40,025 nt of DNA from Methanocorpusculaceae archaeon UBA456 (GTDB taxonomy: Archaea > Halobacteriota > Methanomicrobia > Methanomicrobiales > Methanocorpusculaceae), in assembly GCA_002496395.1 (NCBI GenBank), contig DAJQ01000018.1:1-40025 (forward strand), in the 5' to 3' direction. A program made the translations under genes and the position numbers. Of the stretch, positions 15,937 to 24,917 are shown one piece after another. Each line of letters starts with the position of its first letter. Position 1 is the first letter of the stretch. A model generated the notes under the pieces. That model was not told where the DNA came from and ran no database searches. It was given only the letters and a program-made list of their open reading frames with translations.

Positions 15937-17553
15937 ATGGCGATTATTACATTGAATTATGAGTATCTTGAACGGCTCACAAGAACCGATAAGGATACGA
16001 TCATAAAAGCCCTGCCGATGATAGGGTCTGATATCGAACGGCTTGAAGAGGATCATGCCGATGTCGAGTTCTTCCCGGACAGAACCGATCTCTACTCGGT
16101 TGAAGGGGTGGCACGGGCGATGCGGGGCTTCCTTGGGATAGAGACAGGCCTGCCGGAATATCCGGTCCATGAATCAGATGTCTCGTTCTCTGTCGATCCG
16201 GGCCTTGCCGGGATCCGCCCGGTTCTTGGATCAGCAGTGATCAGAAACCTCCGTTTCGACGATGCCTCGATCGAATCGGTGATGGCGCTCCAGGAGGCGC
16301 TCCACTGGGCGATAGGCAGGGGTAGGTCCAAGGTTGCCATCGGGGTTCATGATCTCTCTACCGTTACGCCGCCATTTCGCTACATCGCATCTCCCCGTGA
16401 CCGGCAGTTTGTCCCTCTTGATTATACCGAATCCATGACGATGGATCAGATCTTAGCCGAACATCCAAAAGGGAAGGCGTATGCCGGAATTGTCGAGCAT
16501 TTTGACAGATTCCCATTGATCATCGATGCGAATGATCAGGTTCTCTCATTCCCACCGATCATTAATGGCGAGCTTACCCGGGTCACATCAGCTACCACCG
16601 ACATCCTCCTTGATGTCACCGGCACCGATGAGCGGGCGGTACAGAATACGGTTGCTATCATCTGTTCTGCCTTTGCAGAAGCCGGCGGAACTATCGAATC
16701 GGTTACTATTGACGGGCAGAAGACCCCCTCGCTGGAACCGGTTGAGCGGATTATTGACTGTAATGAATGTGCAGAGCTCATTGGTGTTCCGGTTACACCG
16801 GAATCGATCGTCCCGCTTCTTGAGAAGATGCGGTTTGGTGCAGAACCCCTGGAAGGATCGAAGGTATTGGTTTTTGTGCCCTGTTACCGCGCGGATATCA
16901 TGCATGACTGGGATATCTTCGAGGATGTTGCCATTGCATATGGATTCGACCGGTTCCCGGCCACTCTTCCACCCACATTCACCATCGGAACAGAGGATCC
17001 CGCAAGCCGGCTTGCCCGTGTCGTTTCAGGGATTGCAATCGGCCTTGGGTACACGGAAGTGATGCCATTCACCCTGACAAACGAGCGGGTCAGTTATGAC
17101 CAGATGCAGAGGCCGGGATCCGATGCTGCACTTACCGTACTCCACCCGATCTCAATCGAGAACACGATGGTCAGGACCGATCTTTTGCCGATGCTCCTTG
17201 AGATCCTTCAGCTGAATAAACACCGGGAACTCCCCCAGCGGATCTTCACGGTCGGGGATGTGAATGAGAGGGCACTCACCTACCAGAAAGTGGCTGGTGC
17301 CGCCATCCATCCGGCAGCGGACTTCTCAGAGATCTATGCGACCGTGGATGCGCTTCTGCGGGAACTGGGTGCCGACACACTCACCATCGCAGCATCTGAT
17401 GATCCTGCATTTCTTGCAGGCAGGCAGGGAGCTATCATGAATGGATCCGAAAAAATAGGGTGTTTCGGGGAGCTTCACCCCGATGTGATTGTGGGCTTCG
17501 ATCTCGAACACCCGGTGATCGGGTTTGAGATCGATCTGAGATCATTTCTCTGA
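15937..17553 (+). CDS. pheT: Phenylalanine--tRNA ligase beta subunit
   Basis: This is the partner of PheS; it provides B3/B4-type domains for editing and structural support. Length (538) fits the short archaeal beta subunit, which lacks the N-terminal tRNA-binding and C-terminal ferredoxin-like domains of bacterial PheT. Recognisable segments are FFPDRTDLYSVEGVARAMRG near the N terminus, VPCYRADIMHDWDIFEDVAIAYG in the B5-like part, and GCFGELHPDVIVGFDLEHPV near the end. It is the last gene of the endA-trpS-pheS-pheT run and ends 6 bp before the convergent hisF stop. Confidence 0.95.
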   Translation: MAIITLNYEYLERLTRTDKDTIIKALPMIGSDIERLEEDHADVEFFPDRTDLYSVEGVARAMRGFLGIETGLPEYPVHESDVSFSVDPGLAGIRPVLGSAVIRNLRFDDASIESVMALQEALHWAIGRGRSKVAIGVHDLSTVTPPFRYIASPRDRQFVPLDYTESMTMDQILAEHPKGKAYAGIVEHFDRFPLIIDANDQVLSFPPIINGELTRVTSATTDILLDVTGTDERAVQNTVAIICSAFAEAGGTIESVTIDGQKTPSLEPVERIIDCNECAELIGVPVTPESIVPLLEKMRFGAEPLEGSKVLVFVPCYRADIMHDWDIFEDVAIAYGFDRFPATLPPTFTIGTEDPASRLARVVSGIAIGLGYTEVMPFTLTNERVSYDQMQRPGSDAALTVLHPISIENTMVRTDLLPMLLEILQLNKHRELPQRIFTVGDVNERALTYQKVAGAAIHPAADFSEIYATVDALLRELGADTLTIAASDDPAFLAGRQGAIMNGSEKIGCFGELHPDVIVGFDLEHPVIGFEIDLRSFL

Positions 17554-17559
17554 TCAGGA

Positions 17560-18366
17560 TTAGAGCCGCACCGGGACTCCCCGGCCGGCTAGATACTCTT
17601 TTACATCCCTGATCGTGAACTCGCCAAAGTGAAAGACGGATGCGGCAAGGCAGGCATCGGCTTTCCCAAGGACAAATCCATCATAGAAATGCTCAAGTGT
17701 TCCAACCCCGCCCGATGCTACAACCGGGATATGTGTTGCTGATGCAACAGCCTCTGTGATTGGAATATCAAACCCTTCTTTTGTACCATCCGTCTCCATT
17801 GAAGTGAGCAGGATCTCGCCTGCACCCCGCTCCTCTGCCTCCAGCGCCCATTGGATGGCATCGATACCGGTTGGCCTGCTCCCGCCATGCGTCACCACTT
17901 CGTACCAGCAGGTGGTTCCATCCGCAAGCCGGATCTCTGTTGTTCCCTCACGAACTGTACTGTTCCTCCGGACATCCATTGCGAGCACAATGCACTGGGT
18001 CCCAAATGCAGCAGCACCATCTGAAATGATCGCCGGATTTTGCACTGCTGCTGTGTTCATCGAGACCTTATCAGCACCAGCACGGAGAATGGCGGTGATA
18101 TCCTCTGTTGTGCTGATCCCGCCCCCGACTGTCAGGGGGAGGAAGAGTTGATCTGCGGCGCGGGAGATGAGATCGATGATGGTCTTTCTCTTCTCTTTCG
18201 ATGCAGTAATATCGAGGAAGACAACCTCGTCTGCACCCTGTTCATTATAGCGTGCCGCCAGTTCAACCGGGTCCCCGGCATCCCTGAGCCCCTCAAAATG
18301 TGTACCCTTGACAACCCGCCCGTCCTTTAGGTCAAGGCATGGAATGATCCTGCGTGTCAGTGCCAT
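17560..18366 (-). CDS. hisF: Imidazole glycerol phosphate synthase subunit HisF
   Basis: HisF is the cyclase subunit that uses ammonia from HisH to turn PRFAR into imidazole glycerol phosphate and AICAR in histidine biosynthesis. The 268-residue beta-barrel shows IIPCLDLKDGRVVKG with catalytic D12, LTVGGGI near 78-84, and AMDVRR with D131, the second catalytic aspartate. VVASGGVGTLEHF is the C-terminal phosphate-binding loop. It has no other his gene beside it and diverges from the hydrolase gene over a 96-bp gap. Confidence 0.97.
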   Translation of the reverse strand: MALTRRIIPCLDLKDGRVVKGTHFEGLRDAGDPVELAARYNEQGADEVVFLDITASKEKRKTIIDLISRAADQLFLPLTVGGGISTTEDITAILRAGADKVSMNTAAVQNPAIISDGAAAFGTQCIVLAMDVRRNSTVREGTTEIRLADGTTCWYEVVTHGGSRPTGIDAIQWALEAEERGAGEILLTSMETDGTKEGFDIPITEAVASATHIPVVASGGVGTLEHFYDGFVLGKADACLAASVFHFGEFTIRDVKEYLAGRGVPVRL

Positions 18367-18462
18367 TGCCTGACTATATGTCGCATCCTGTTATCAAGCG
18401 TCTGCTTTCTTTCGGGGTTATTAAGAGCTCATGCGTCAAACTGATACAGACAGGGTTATACT

Positions 18463-19686
18463 ATGCATACTGGTGAGGCAAAGATCCGCTGGGCGGAACA
18501 ATATATGCCGGTTCTCGGCGAGATCCGGGAGCGGTTCATCAAAGAACAACCATTGAAAGGCATCATAATCGGGATGGCGCTCCATGTTGAGGCAAAGACT
18601 GCTGTTCTTGTCAGAACACTTGTTGCCGGGGGTGCCGAGGTGCATATCACCGGCTGCAATCCGCTCTCGACACAGGACGATGTTGCCGATTTCCTCAGGG
18701 AATCGGGGATACATTGCTATGCACGGCGTGCCTGCAATCTTGAAGATTACTATGCAGCAATTGACTCAGTGCTTGACGCAAAGCCGTCAATTACCATCGA
18801 TGATGGAATGGATCTGATCCACCGGCTCCATACCGGCAGGCGTGATATCCTTCCCCATGTGCTCGGTGGGTGCGAAGAGACGACAACCGGTATCCACCGC
18901 TTAAAGGCAATGGCGAAAGAGAAGAAACTCCTCTTCCCCGTTGTTGCTGTGAACGACACCCCGATGAAGCATTTCTTTGATAATGTCCACGGCACCGGAG
19001 AGAGCGCACTGACTGCGATTATGGCAACAACAAACTGCCTGATCGCCGGAAAACACGTGGTTGTTGCCGGGTACGGGTACTGCGGCCGTGGCCTTGCCAC
19101 GAAGGCGCGGGCACTGGGTGCACGGGTGATTGTGACCGAGATCGATCCACGCCGTGCTCTTCAGGCGCACTTCGATGGTTTTGACGTCATGACGATGCGC
19201 GAGGCAGCACCGATTGGTGAGCTCTTTGTCACAACAACCGGCAACCTTGGTGTCCTTAAGGAATCAGACTTCGCATTAATGAAGAATGGAGCGATACTCT
19301 GTAATGCAGGGCACTTCAATGTCGAGATCGATATCGGATGGCTTGAGACGCATGCGGATTCCATCGCACGGCGTGATGGGATCGACTCGTACACATTTGG
19401 GGATCGGACTCTCCATGTCCTTGCAGAAGGGCGTCTTGTCAACCTCGCTGTCCCGAAGGGGATGGGCCACCCGATTGAGGTGATGGATCTCTCTTTTGCG
19501 GTGCAGGCATTATCGACTGAGTATATGGTTAAGAAAGGGCGTGATCTGGCACCCGGTGTTCACGAGGTGCCGACTGCAATCGACGAGCAGATCGCCAGGA
19601 TCAAACTAACAGCACTTGGATGCACAATCGATACCCTCACCGAAGAGCAGGCGGATTATATGTCCTCCTGGAATGTCGGGACATAA
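18463..19686 (+). CDS. ahcY: S-adenosyl/S-inosyl-homocysteine hydrolase
   Basis: This NAD-dependent enzyme hydrolyses the product of SAM-dependent methylations. The 407-residue protein has an N-terminal substrate domain with DDGMDLIHRLH and VNDTPMKHFFDNVHGTGES, and a Rossmann domain with GYGYCGRGLATKARALG followed by ARVIVTEIDP. In Methanocaldococcus jannaschii the homologue prefers S-inosylhomocysteine, because the adenine moiety is first deaminated by DadD; the same may hold here. The start has AGGG seven bases upstream. It stands as a single gene between the hisF promoter and the convergent glycosylase gene, with which it overlaps by 31 bp at the 3' ends. Confidence 0.9.
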   Translation: MHTGEAKIRWAEQYMPVLGEIRERFIKEQPLKGIIIGMALHVEAKTAVLVRTLVAGGAEVHITGCNPLSTQDDVADFLRESGIHCYARRACNLEDYYAAIDSVLDAKPSITIDDGMDLIHRLHTGRRDILPHVLGGCEETTTGIHRLKAMAKEKKLLFPVVAVNDTPMKHFFDNVHGTGESALTAIMATTNCLIAGKHVVVAGYGYCGRGLATKARALGARVIVTEIDPRRALQAHFDGFDVMTMREAAPIGELFVTTTGNLGVLKESDFALMKNGAILCNAGHFNVEIDIGWLETHADSIARRDGIDSYTFGDRTLHVLAEGRLVNLAVPKGMGHPIEVMDLSFAVQALSTEYMVKKGRDLAPGVHEVPTAIDEQIARIKLTALGCTIDTLTEEQADYMSSWNVGT

Positions 19687-20543
19687 TTCCACTCACTTTT
19701 TCTCATCTCCTGAATCGTCTCCCGTGCCGCAAAGAGGTATTCCTGGGCATAGCCCGCATTGGGTCCGAAGATCTGCCGGGCAGCATCTGCAATCCTGTCA
19801 TATGAATACCGCTCCCCCTCATCAAGGTAATGCGTACGCATGATCCGATCGATCCAGACATCGACCGGAACCGCCTCAAACCGGTGGAAGGCAAAGAGGA
19901 GGATGCAGTCTGCAACTTTCTTCCCGACACCGGGAAGCCTGAGAAGCTCTCTGCGCGCTTCGGTGTAGGGGAGGGCGGCGATCCGCTCCTCCCAGCCGGA
20001 ATCGGCAGATAGCATGGCCGCTGTTCCGCAGAGGTACCTGTCCCTGTATCCGACGCGGCAGCTCCGTATATCGCAGAGTGGGGATGCTGCCAGCTTTTCC
20101 GGGGAGGGAAAGGTGGAGTGCCCATCCCCGACCGCCTCTCCAAATTTATCACAGAGAAGTTTAATCCGGGTTTGTATCCCCGGAATGTTCGCAAATGTTG
20201 CCACAATATACGAAGCTGTACACTCCCATGCAGGCTGCCGCACGATCCTGAGCCCGTATGCGCAATCGATCGCCTGCGAAAGGATAGGGTCATCCGGAAA
20301 GCCTGCGAGTATCCCTTCAAGATCCAGATCAAGATCGAAATACCTGATTATATCCTCTTCTGGTGCTCCTGAGAAGTACAGGAGAGCTCCATCCTGCCTG
20401 ATGGAAACCGTATTCTGCCCATGAATCCCGCACCACCACTGCCCTCTCTTCTCCCACCTGAAAACCTGGCCGCAGGAAAGTGTCCTGTCGAGATCAAACG
20501 GGAGAGCATCACCTTCAAGCCGGAGTGTGGAGTATGGCGACAT
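19656..20543 (-). CDS. ogg: 8-oxoguanine DNA glycosylase/AP lyase (Ogg1 type)
   Basis: This base-excision enzyme removes 8-oxoguanine and nicks the strand. The 295-residue product has the Ogg1-family SCGQVFRW motif (23-30), the helix-hairpin-helix LPGVGKKVADC (203-213) with K209 in the place of the catalytic lysine, and VPVDVW with D228 as the catalytic aspartate. Length and the N-terminal TBP-like domain match bacterial/archaeal Ogg1 proteins rather than the short archaeal Ogg2 or AGOG. It starts two bases after the stop of the 697-residue gene, so the two are co-transcribed, and it overlaps the convergent hydrolase gene by 31 bp. Confidence 0.9.
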   Translation of the reverse strand: MSPYSTLRLEGDALPFDLDRTLSCGQVFRWEKRGQWWCGIHGQNTVSIRQDGALLYFSGAPEEDIIRYFDLDLDLEGILAGFPDDPILSQAIDCAYGLRIVRQPAWECTASYIVATFANIPGIQTRIKLLCDKFGEAVGDGHSTFPSPEKLAASPLCDIRSCRVGYRDRYLCGTAAMLSADSGWEERIAALPYTEARRELLRLPGVGKKVADCILLFAFHRFEAVPVDVWIDRIMRTHYLDEGERYSYDRIADAARQIFGPNAGYAQEYLFAARETIQEMRKSEWNYVPTFQEDI

Positions 20544-20545
20544 CT

Positions 20546-22639
20546 CTACTCTCCGGTGATCAATCCAAGATCTCTGAGCATTGTATACACTTCTTCATCC
20601 TCTTCTTCAAATTCCGATTCGGGTTCATAATGGTATGATATCCACCGAACCCGCCTGCCCTCTATCCGGTTATAGAAGTACCAGGCAGGCTCACCTGTTT
20701 CCGGGTGAAAGATCAGGCGGAAGAAGGGAAGGATCTTCATCGGCTCTCCGCCCTTGCCCGAATAGAGGAAGAGGGATCCGGTATCAAGGGGGATGAGTGA
20801 GGTGATACTCATATCCGGAAATCGTGCCCGTGTTCCGGTGACGGACTGCACCTGGCAGGAGAAGATCCCGTCCCGATAAACGGCTGCACCTGGAAGAATA
20901 ACCCGCAGATGATTGAAACGATCCCTGACGCCTTCCCGAAACCGCTCAAGGAGCCTCTCCAGTGTGGCAAGCTGTTCTTCATCATCTCTCTTCCCTGTAA
21001 TGCCACCATGGCCCTTCCAGTCATTTCTCAGGTCGGCAACCTCGTCAAGGAAGGCAAAGAGCCTTTTGCTCGTCACCATATCGATGAATTCACGGTCAGG
21101 GTTGCCAAAGAGCCTTGCCATATCGACATACCCGCCGTCCCGGGCGATCTTCTTTCGTACCTGGCGGCCAGCTCTCCGGCAGAGAATGATCCAGCTGCGG
21201 AAGGTGGCATTCCTGTAGATATCACGAAATTCCGGGTTCTCATCCAGGAGGTCGATCCCTTCACTTCGCATGATCGGATACAGTGCCGAGAGGAGGATAC
21301 CCGCGATGAATTCAGCAGATGCCTCAAAGAAGTGGAGGAGATGGCCGACCTTCTTTGCCGGGCTCCTTTCTGCATGATAGATCCAGAGGATGGAGGCCAG
21401 CGGAAACGGGAGGTTCTCCATCCATTCGGTGATCCCCTCTCCCTCCCTTAGTCTTTCGAGCTGTCCAAGCACCGATCGTGTGGAGTGGGGGCGCATCCAG
21501 AGTGCTCTCTGAATGGATGTGAGCCGATCTCTCGCAGATTCGATCGATGCGTTGATGGCGATCACCTCTGCCTGAATCTGTGGGGGCGGCAGGTAGATCT
21601 CTGTCTCTGCAAGAGTGCTTGCAAAACGGTGAATCGTCTCTGCTCTCCTCATAACCAGTTCCCGGATACCCCGGCCGAGTTCTGTCCGGAAGAAGTGTAT
21701 CAGATATTCCGGCTCGACTGTTCCGGTGCGGAGCAGGATACAAGCGGCATCTGATGGAGGCACGCTCAGATCTTCATGTGAGATGACCGGGGGTGCAGCC
21801 GGTGAAAACGGCAGGTAGATCCTCCTCCCGGCATCCTGTAGTGTTCCGCAGGCACCAATTGTGATCGATCGGGTGATCCCTGAGAATGGAACACGGGGTG
21901 TGCCATGTTCTTCTGCCAGTCTGCGGACCTGCTCTTCAAGGAGTATCTCATGCAGGCTTCTGTATTCGGATCTTCTGATGAAATAGCCAAGTTCAGGTCT
22001 TTTTCCATTCTTCTGCTGTTTAAGGTTCCGAATGAGGATCTCGTGTCGTGCTCTCTCCGGGGTGAGCTCTCCTGCCATCATCATCTCTCTCTCACCTCTC
22101 CTCATGATGATGAGCAGCTGATCGTTCTCCTGAACCTGAAGAGAGCGATCCTGTGTAAGGGTGAGCGCAGCCTCGCAGAAGAGTCCTGATTCTGATAATT
22201 GCCCGATTATCGTCTTATTCCAAAAGAAGCCGGAATGAACAATAGCGATAAGTGCTCCCGTATCTGAGATGAGGTCTGCTAAGGTGAGGATATGTTCATC
22301 ATATGGCGGATTGTTCACTGTTTCTGCTTCTTCCCTGTTCGGATTAGCTGATCCGGTGCCCTGGTGTGAAGGTGGGAAGAGCAGAATGAGATCGAATCTC
22401 CGGGTGCAACCTGAGAGGAGAGATACGGGATCGCCCTGGATGATCTCGATCCTCTCAGCAGTGCCAGCTGGCCGGGTATCGGTAATGGCCACTGCCTCAA
22501 CTGCTGTGATCCCTTCCCTGACTGCATGGAGCAGCTTCAGATCGTCTCCATAGGGAGAGAGGATCGATCGGTAATTTCTCCCTGATGCATATGAGGTGAT
22601 GAATGCGGGTATCCATTCGGGAATGTCCATTGGTATCAT
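20546..22639 (-). CDS. Methylase-like/specificity-like/HEPN-motif protein of unknown function
   Basis: This 697-residue protein is not one I can name. Residues 30-185 look like a Rossmann methylase fold: RIEIIQGDP, then FDLILLFPPS (82-91) where active N6-adenine methylases have NPP(F/Y); an NPPY occurs at 110-113 but out of the usual position. Residues about 245-375 resemble a restriction specificity-type domain ending in IYLPPPQIQAEVIAINASIE followed by a helical spacer. The C-terminal half has a helical segment with LRNDWKGHGG (537-546), an R-N-x4-H pattern like HEPN ribonucleases, then a beta-rich tail with an acidic stretch (EFEEEDEE). It may sense or act on nucleic acid; a defence or repair-linked role is inferred. 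It is upstream of ogg in the same transcript. Confidence 0.65.
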   Translation of the reverse strand: MIPMDIPEWIPAFITSYASGRNYRSILSPYGDDLKLLHAVREGITAVEAVAITDTRPAGTAERIEIIQGDPVSLLSGCTRRFDLILLFPPSHQGTGSANPNREEAETVNNPPYDEHILTLADLISDTGALIAIVHSGFFWNKTIIGQLSESGLFCEAALTLTQDRSLQVQENDQLLIIMRRGEREMMMAGELTPERARHEILIRNLKQQKNGKRPELGYFIRRSEYRSLHEILLEEQVRRLAEEHGTPRVPFSGITRSITIGACGTLQDAGRRIYLPFSPAAPPVISHEDLSVPPSDAACILLRTGTVEPEYLIHFFRTELGRGIRELVMRRAETIHRFASTLAETEIYLPPPQIQAEVIAINASIESARDRLTSIQRALWMRPHSTRSVLGQLERLREGEGITEWMENLPFPLASILWIYHAERSPAKKVGHLLHFFEASAEFIAGILLSALYPIMRSEGIDLLDENPEFRDIYRNATFRSWIILCRRAGRQVRKKIARDGGYVDMARLFGNPDREFIDMVTSKRLFAFLDEVADLRNDWKGHGGITGKRDDEEQLATLERLLERFREGVRDRFNHLRVILPGAAVYRDGIFSCQVQSVTGTRARFPDMSITSLIPLDTGSLFLYSGKGGEPMKILPFFRLIFHPETGEPAWYFYNRIEGRRVRWISYHYEPESEFEEEDEEVYTMLRDLGLITGE

Positions 22640-22709
22640 ATTCTGTCTGCCACCTCATCAAACCCTGCCGAAGAAAATACTTATCTGCTGCCACTGCAGA
22701 ACAGCCAGT

Positions 22710-23315
22710 ATGAATCGCATCATTATTATTGCATTCCTCTCTCTTATCGCCCTCCTGGCATCTGCCGGATGCACCGGTCTTCTCCCGGTGCAGAATGATC
22801 CGGGCGAACAGCCTGCGGTGACTCAGTACCCAACAGCATATGAGCCCCAACTGGGCGAACCTGCTCCACAGGAGCCGGTTTATGCACAGGCAAACTCACC
22901 TTCCGCCAGTGGAATCAGGGGAATAACCCGTATGCTAATATGGGCTGATATAGTCGACTGTGATGGCTTCCATAACATGGATGGGCTGGTTGTCAAGTAC
23001 TGCTTTTACGATGCCACGAACCGCCCTGTCAGTTTTGATGGGACCTCCATATCCATGCAGGTTACCGTATACACTCCGGACACAAACCGTCAGAACCAGC
23101 AGATAACCCCAAAAATGCTCTACCGGGGATATACCACTATTTCCCGCTCGATCCCGGAAGGGAATTATCCACTTCGGGGCATATGGATTCCCTACAGTGA
23201 ACTCTCCCTTGCCGATTCCGATCGTGGCATCGGTAGTATTCATGTCAGGGCAAATCTGCCAACCGGAGTTGTCCTTGAAGCAGAAGAGAGGTATATCTGG
23301 CCTGCGCTCAGATAA
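22710..23315 (+). CDS. Secreted lipoprotein of unknown function
   Basis: From the ATG at 22710 the product has 201 residues, starting with a short charged N terminus, a hydrophobic segment (IIIIAFLSLIALLA) and the lipobox ASAGC. A proline- and glutamine-rich linker follows to about residue 60. The remaining domain has alternating hydrophobic residues (LVVKYCFYDA, ISMQVTVYTPD, IGSIHVRANLP) that suggest an extracellular beta-sandwich. The open frame extends to 22596 but the extension lies before the signal peptide and was excluded. It diverges from the 697-residue gene over 70 bp and converges on the small membrane protein gene. No specific family is recognised. Confidence 0.7.
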   Translation: MNRIIIIAFLSLIALLASAGCTGLLPVQNDPGEQPAVTQYPTAYEPQLGEPAPQEPVYAQANSPSASGIRGITRMLIWADIVDCDGFHNMDGLVVKYCFYDATNRPVSFDGTSISMQVTVYTPDTNRQNQQITPKMLYRGYTTISRSIPEGNYPLRGIWIPYSELSLADSDRGIGSIHVRANLPTGVVLEAEERYIWPALR

Positions 23316-23320
23316 CTTCC

Positions 23321-23512
23321 TCACTCTTTCATAATGAAGAACCCGATCACGGCGAGGAATAAGCCGATCAATAGAGCGATGATCCCAAGCGATCCTTTCA
23401 GCACCACGATCACCTCGGGGATATACAGGTAAATCCCATATCCTCCGAGCAGAATGAGTACAATTCCTGTGATAAGGCTTCCAAGCCCAGCTTTATCGAC
23501 CATAGGTATCAT
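23321..23512 (-). CDS. Small two-helix membrane protein
   Basis: The 63-residue product is almost entirely two hydrophobic helices (LGSLITGIVLILLGGYGIYL and LGIIALLIGLFLAVIGFFIM) with a short polar turn between. This resembles small archaeal membrane proteins of unknown function. It lies 5 bp from the convergent lipoprotein gene. A TATA-like GTTTATATGC on the minus strand centred near 23537 places transcription start at about its ATG, so the mRNA may be leaderless. An in-frame ATG three codons further in is an alternative start. Confidence 0.6.
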   Translation of the reverse strand: MIPMVDKAGLGSLITGIVLILLGGYGIYLYIPEVIVVLKGSLGIIALLIGLFLAVIGFFIMKE

Positions 23513-23532
23513 ATTTTTCGTTCTTTTTGTAG

Positions 23533-23541
23533 CATATAAAC
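23533..23541. promoter_or_regulatory. Symmetric TATA box between two divergent genes
   Basis: CATATAAAC reads as a TATA box in both directions. Rightward it would give a leader of about 65 nt for the first paaK gene. Leftward it sits 25 bp from the start of the small membrane protein gene. Confidence 0.4.
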
Positions 23542-23627
23542 GTTATTCAGATACCGCATGTACCGTGTCAACATCTGACAAAGTCTAATGCGTCATACTG
23601 CAAACAAGACTCCATACAGGGATAGCA

Positions 23628-24917
23628 ATGTTCTGGAATAAAGAGATGGAAACCCTTCGTGGAAGAGACCTCGAAGAGCTCCAGTTAAAAAGGTTGAAAT
23701 GGACGATTTCACAGGCTGAAAAAGTCCCTTTCTTTCAAAACAAACTCCGCGCGGAGGGCCTGTCTGCTGATGATATCCATACTCCCGATGATATCAGGAA
23801 ACTCCCCTTTACCTATAAAACCGATCTTCGTGAAGGCTATCCGTTTGGGTTCTTTGCTGTTCCACGACGGGATATTGTCCGGATTCATACGACCTCCGGC
23901 ACAACCGGCAAACCAACAGTGGTCGGGTATACCCGCAATGATCTGGCGGCATGGGCGGATCTGATCGCCCGGAACCTGACGATGGTGGGCCTGACGCCTG
24001 AGGATACCTTCCAGAATGCAGTGAACTATGGTCTCTTCACAGGCGGGCTTGGCTTCCATTATGGCGCGGAACTGGTGGGAATGATGGTGATCCCAAGCGC
24101 CACCGGAAATACAAAACGCCAGATCGAGATGATCAATGACTTTGGCGTTACCTCAATCCACTGCACACCCGGATATGCCCTCCATATCACCGAAGTGGTT
24201 GAGCAGATGGGCACGTCCCTTCCCTCACTCAGGATCGGGGTCTTTGGCGCAGAGGCATGGTCTGAGACGATGCGACAGGAGCTTGAGTCACGCCTCTCGA
24301 TTAGGGCCTATGACAGCTATGGGATGAGCGAGATGTTTGGGCCAGGCGTTGCTTTCGAGTGCACGGAACAGAATGGCCTTCATATCTGGGAGGACTGTTT
24401 CCTCTCCGAGATCATCGATCCAAAGACCGGTGAGAACCTTGGACCCGGCGAGAAGGGTGAGCTTGTGATCACCTCCCTCTCAAAGGAGGCGATGCCGCTT
24501 CTCCGGTACAGGACTGGCGATATCACCATGATCCTTGAGGATGACTGCCCCTGCGGACGAGGGCGGCGCATCGCACGTATTATGGGGAGGAGTGATGATA
24601 TGCTTGTTATACGGGGTATCAATGTCTTCCCCTCACAGATTGAGCATCTGCTCCTTGGAATCCCTGAGGTGGGTGATCAGTATATGGTATATGTTGACCG
24701 GAAAAACCATCTCGATGAGATGACGATTGATGTTGAGATGAATCGCCAGACATTCTCGGGTGAGCTGGATGGTCTCGTCGGCATTCAGACGATGATCTCC
24801 CGGAAGCTGCATGATGCACTCTCGCTGAGGACTACAGTCCGGCTTGTGGAACCGGGGTCGCTTCCACGGTTTGAAGGTAAAGCAAAGCGTGTTGTGGACC
24901 GGAGAGGTGATCTCTGA
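23628..24917 (+). CDS. paaK: Phenylacetate--CoA ligase family protein, copy 1
   Basis: This AMP-forming ligase activates an aryl acid as its CoA thioester. The ATP-binding loop is TTSGTTGKPTVVGYT near residue 90; YDSYGMSEM and YRTGDIT are the other adenylation motifs, and PRFEGKAKRVVDRR at the end is typical of PaaK. Length 429 is normal. Methanogens have paired paaK genes and are thought to use them with IorAB to make aromatic amino acids from exogenous aryl acids, or to recycle indole- and phenylacetate. Stop and next start overlap as TGATG, so copy 2 is translationally coupled. Confidence 0.9.
   Translation: MFWNKEMETLRGRDLEELQLKRLKWTISQAEKVPFFQNKLRAEGLSADDIHTPDDIRKLPFTYKTDLREGYPFGFFAVPRRDIVRIHTTSGTTGKPTVVGYTRNDLAAWADLIARNLTMVGLTPEDTFQNAVNYGLFTGGLGFHYGAELVGMMVIPSATGNTKRQIEMINDFGVTSIHCTPGYALHITEVVEQMGTSLPSLRIGVFGAEAWSETMRQELESRLSIRAYDSYGMSEMFGPGVAFECTEQNGLHIWEDCFLSEIIDPKTGENLGPGEKGELVITSLSKEAMPLLRYRTGDITMILEDDCPCGRGRRIARIMGRSDDMLVIRGINVFPSQIEHLLLGIPEVGDQYMVYVDRKNHLDEMTIDVEMNRQTFSGELDGLVGIQTMISRKLHDALSLRTTVRLVEPGSLPRFEGKAKRVVDRRGDL

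Noticed and set aside
22306..22317. NPPY at residues 110-113 of the 697-residue protein as an active methylase motif
   Set aside because: It lies about 25 residues after the strand that normally precedes motif IV, where the sequence is FPPS. It may be coincidental, so activity was not claimed.
18431..23600. Similar ATGCGTCA(A/T)ACTG strings at 18431 and 23588, both upstream of starts
   Set aside because: A 13-base near match between two places in 40 kb is expected by chance, and the spacing to the start codons differs.
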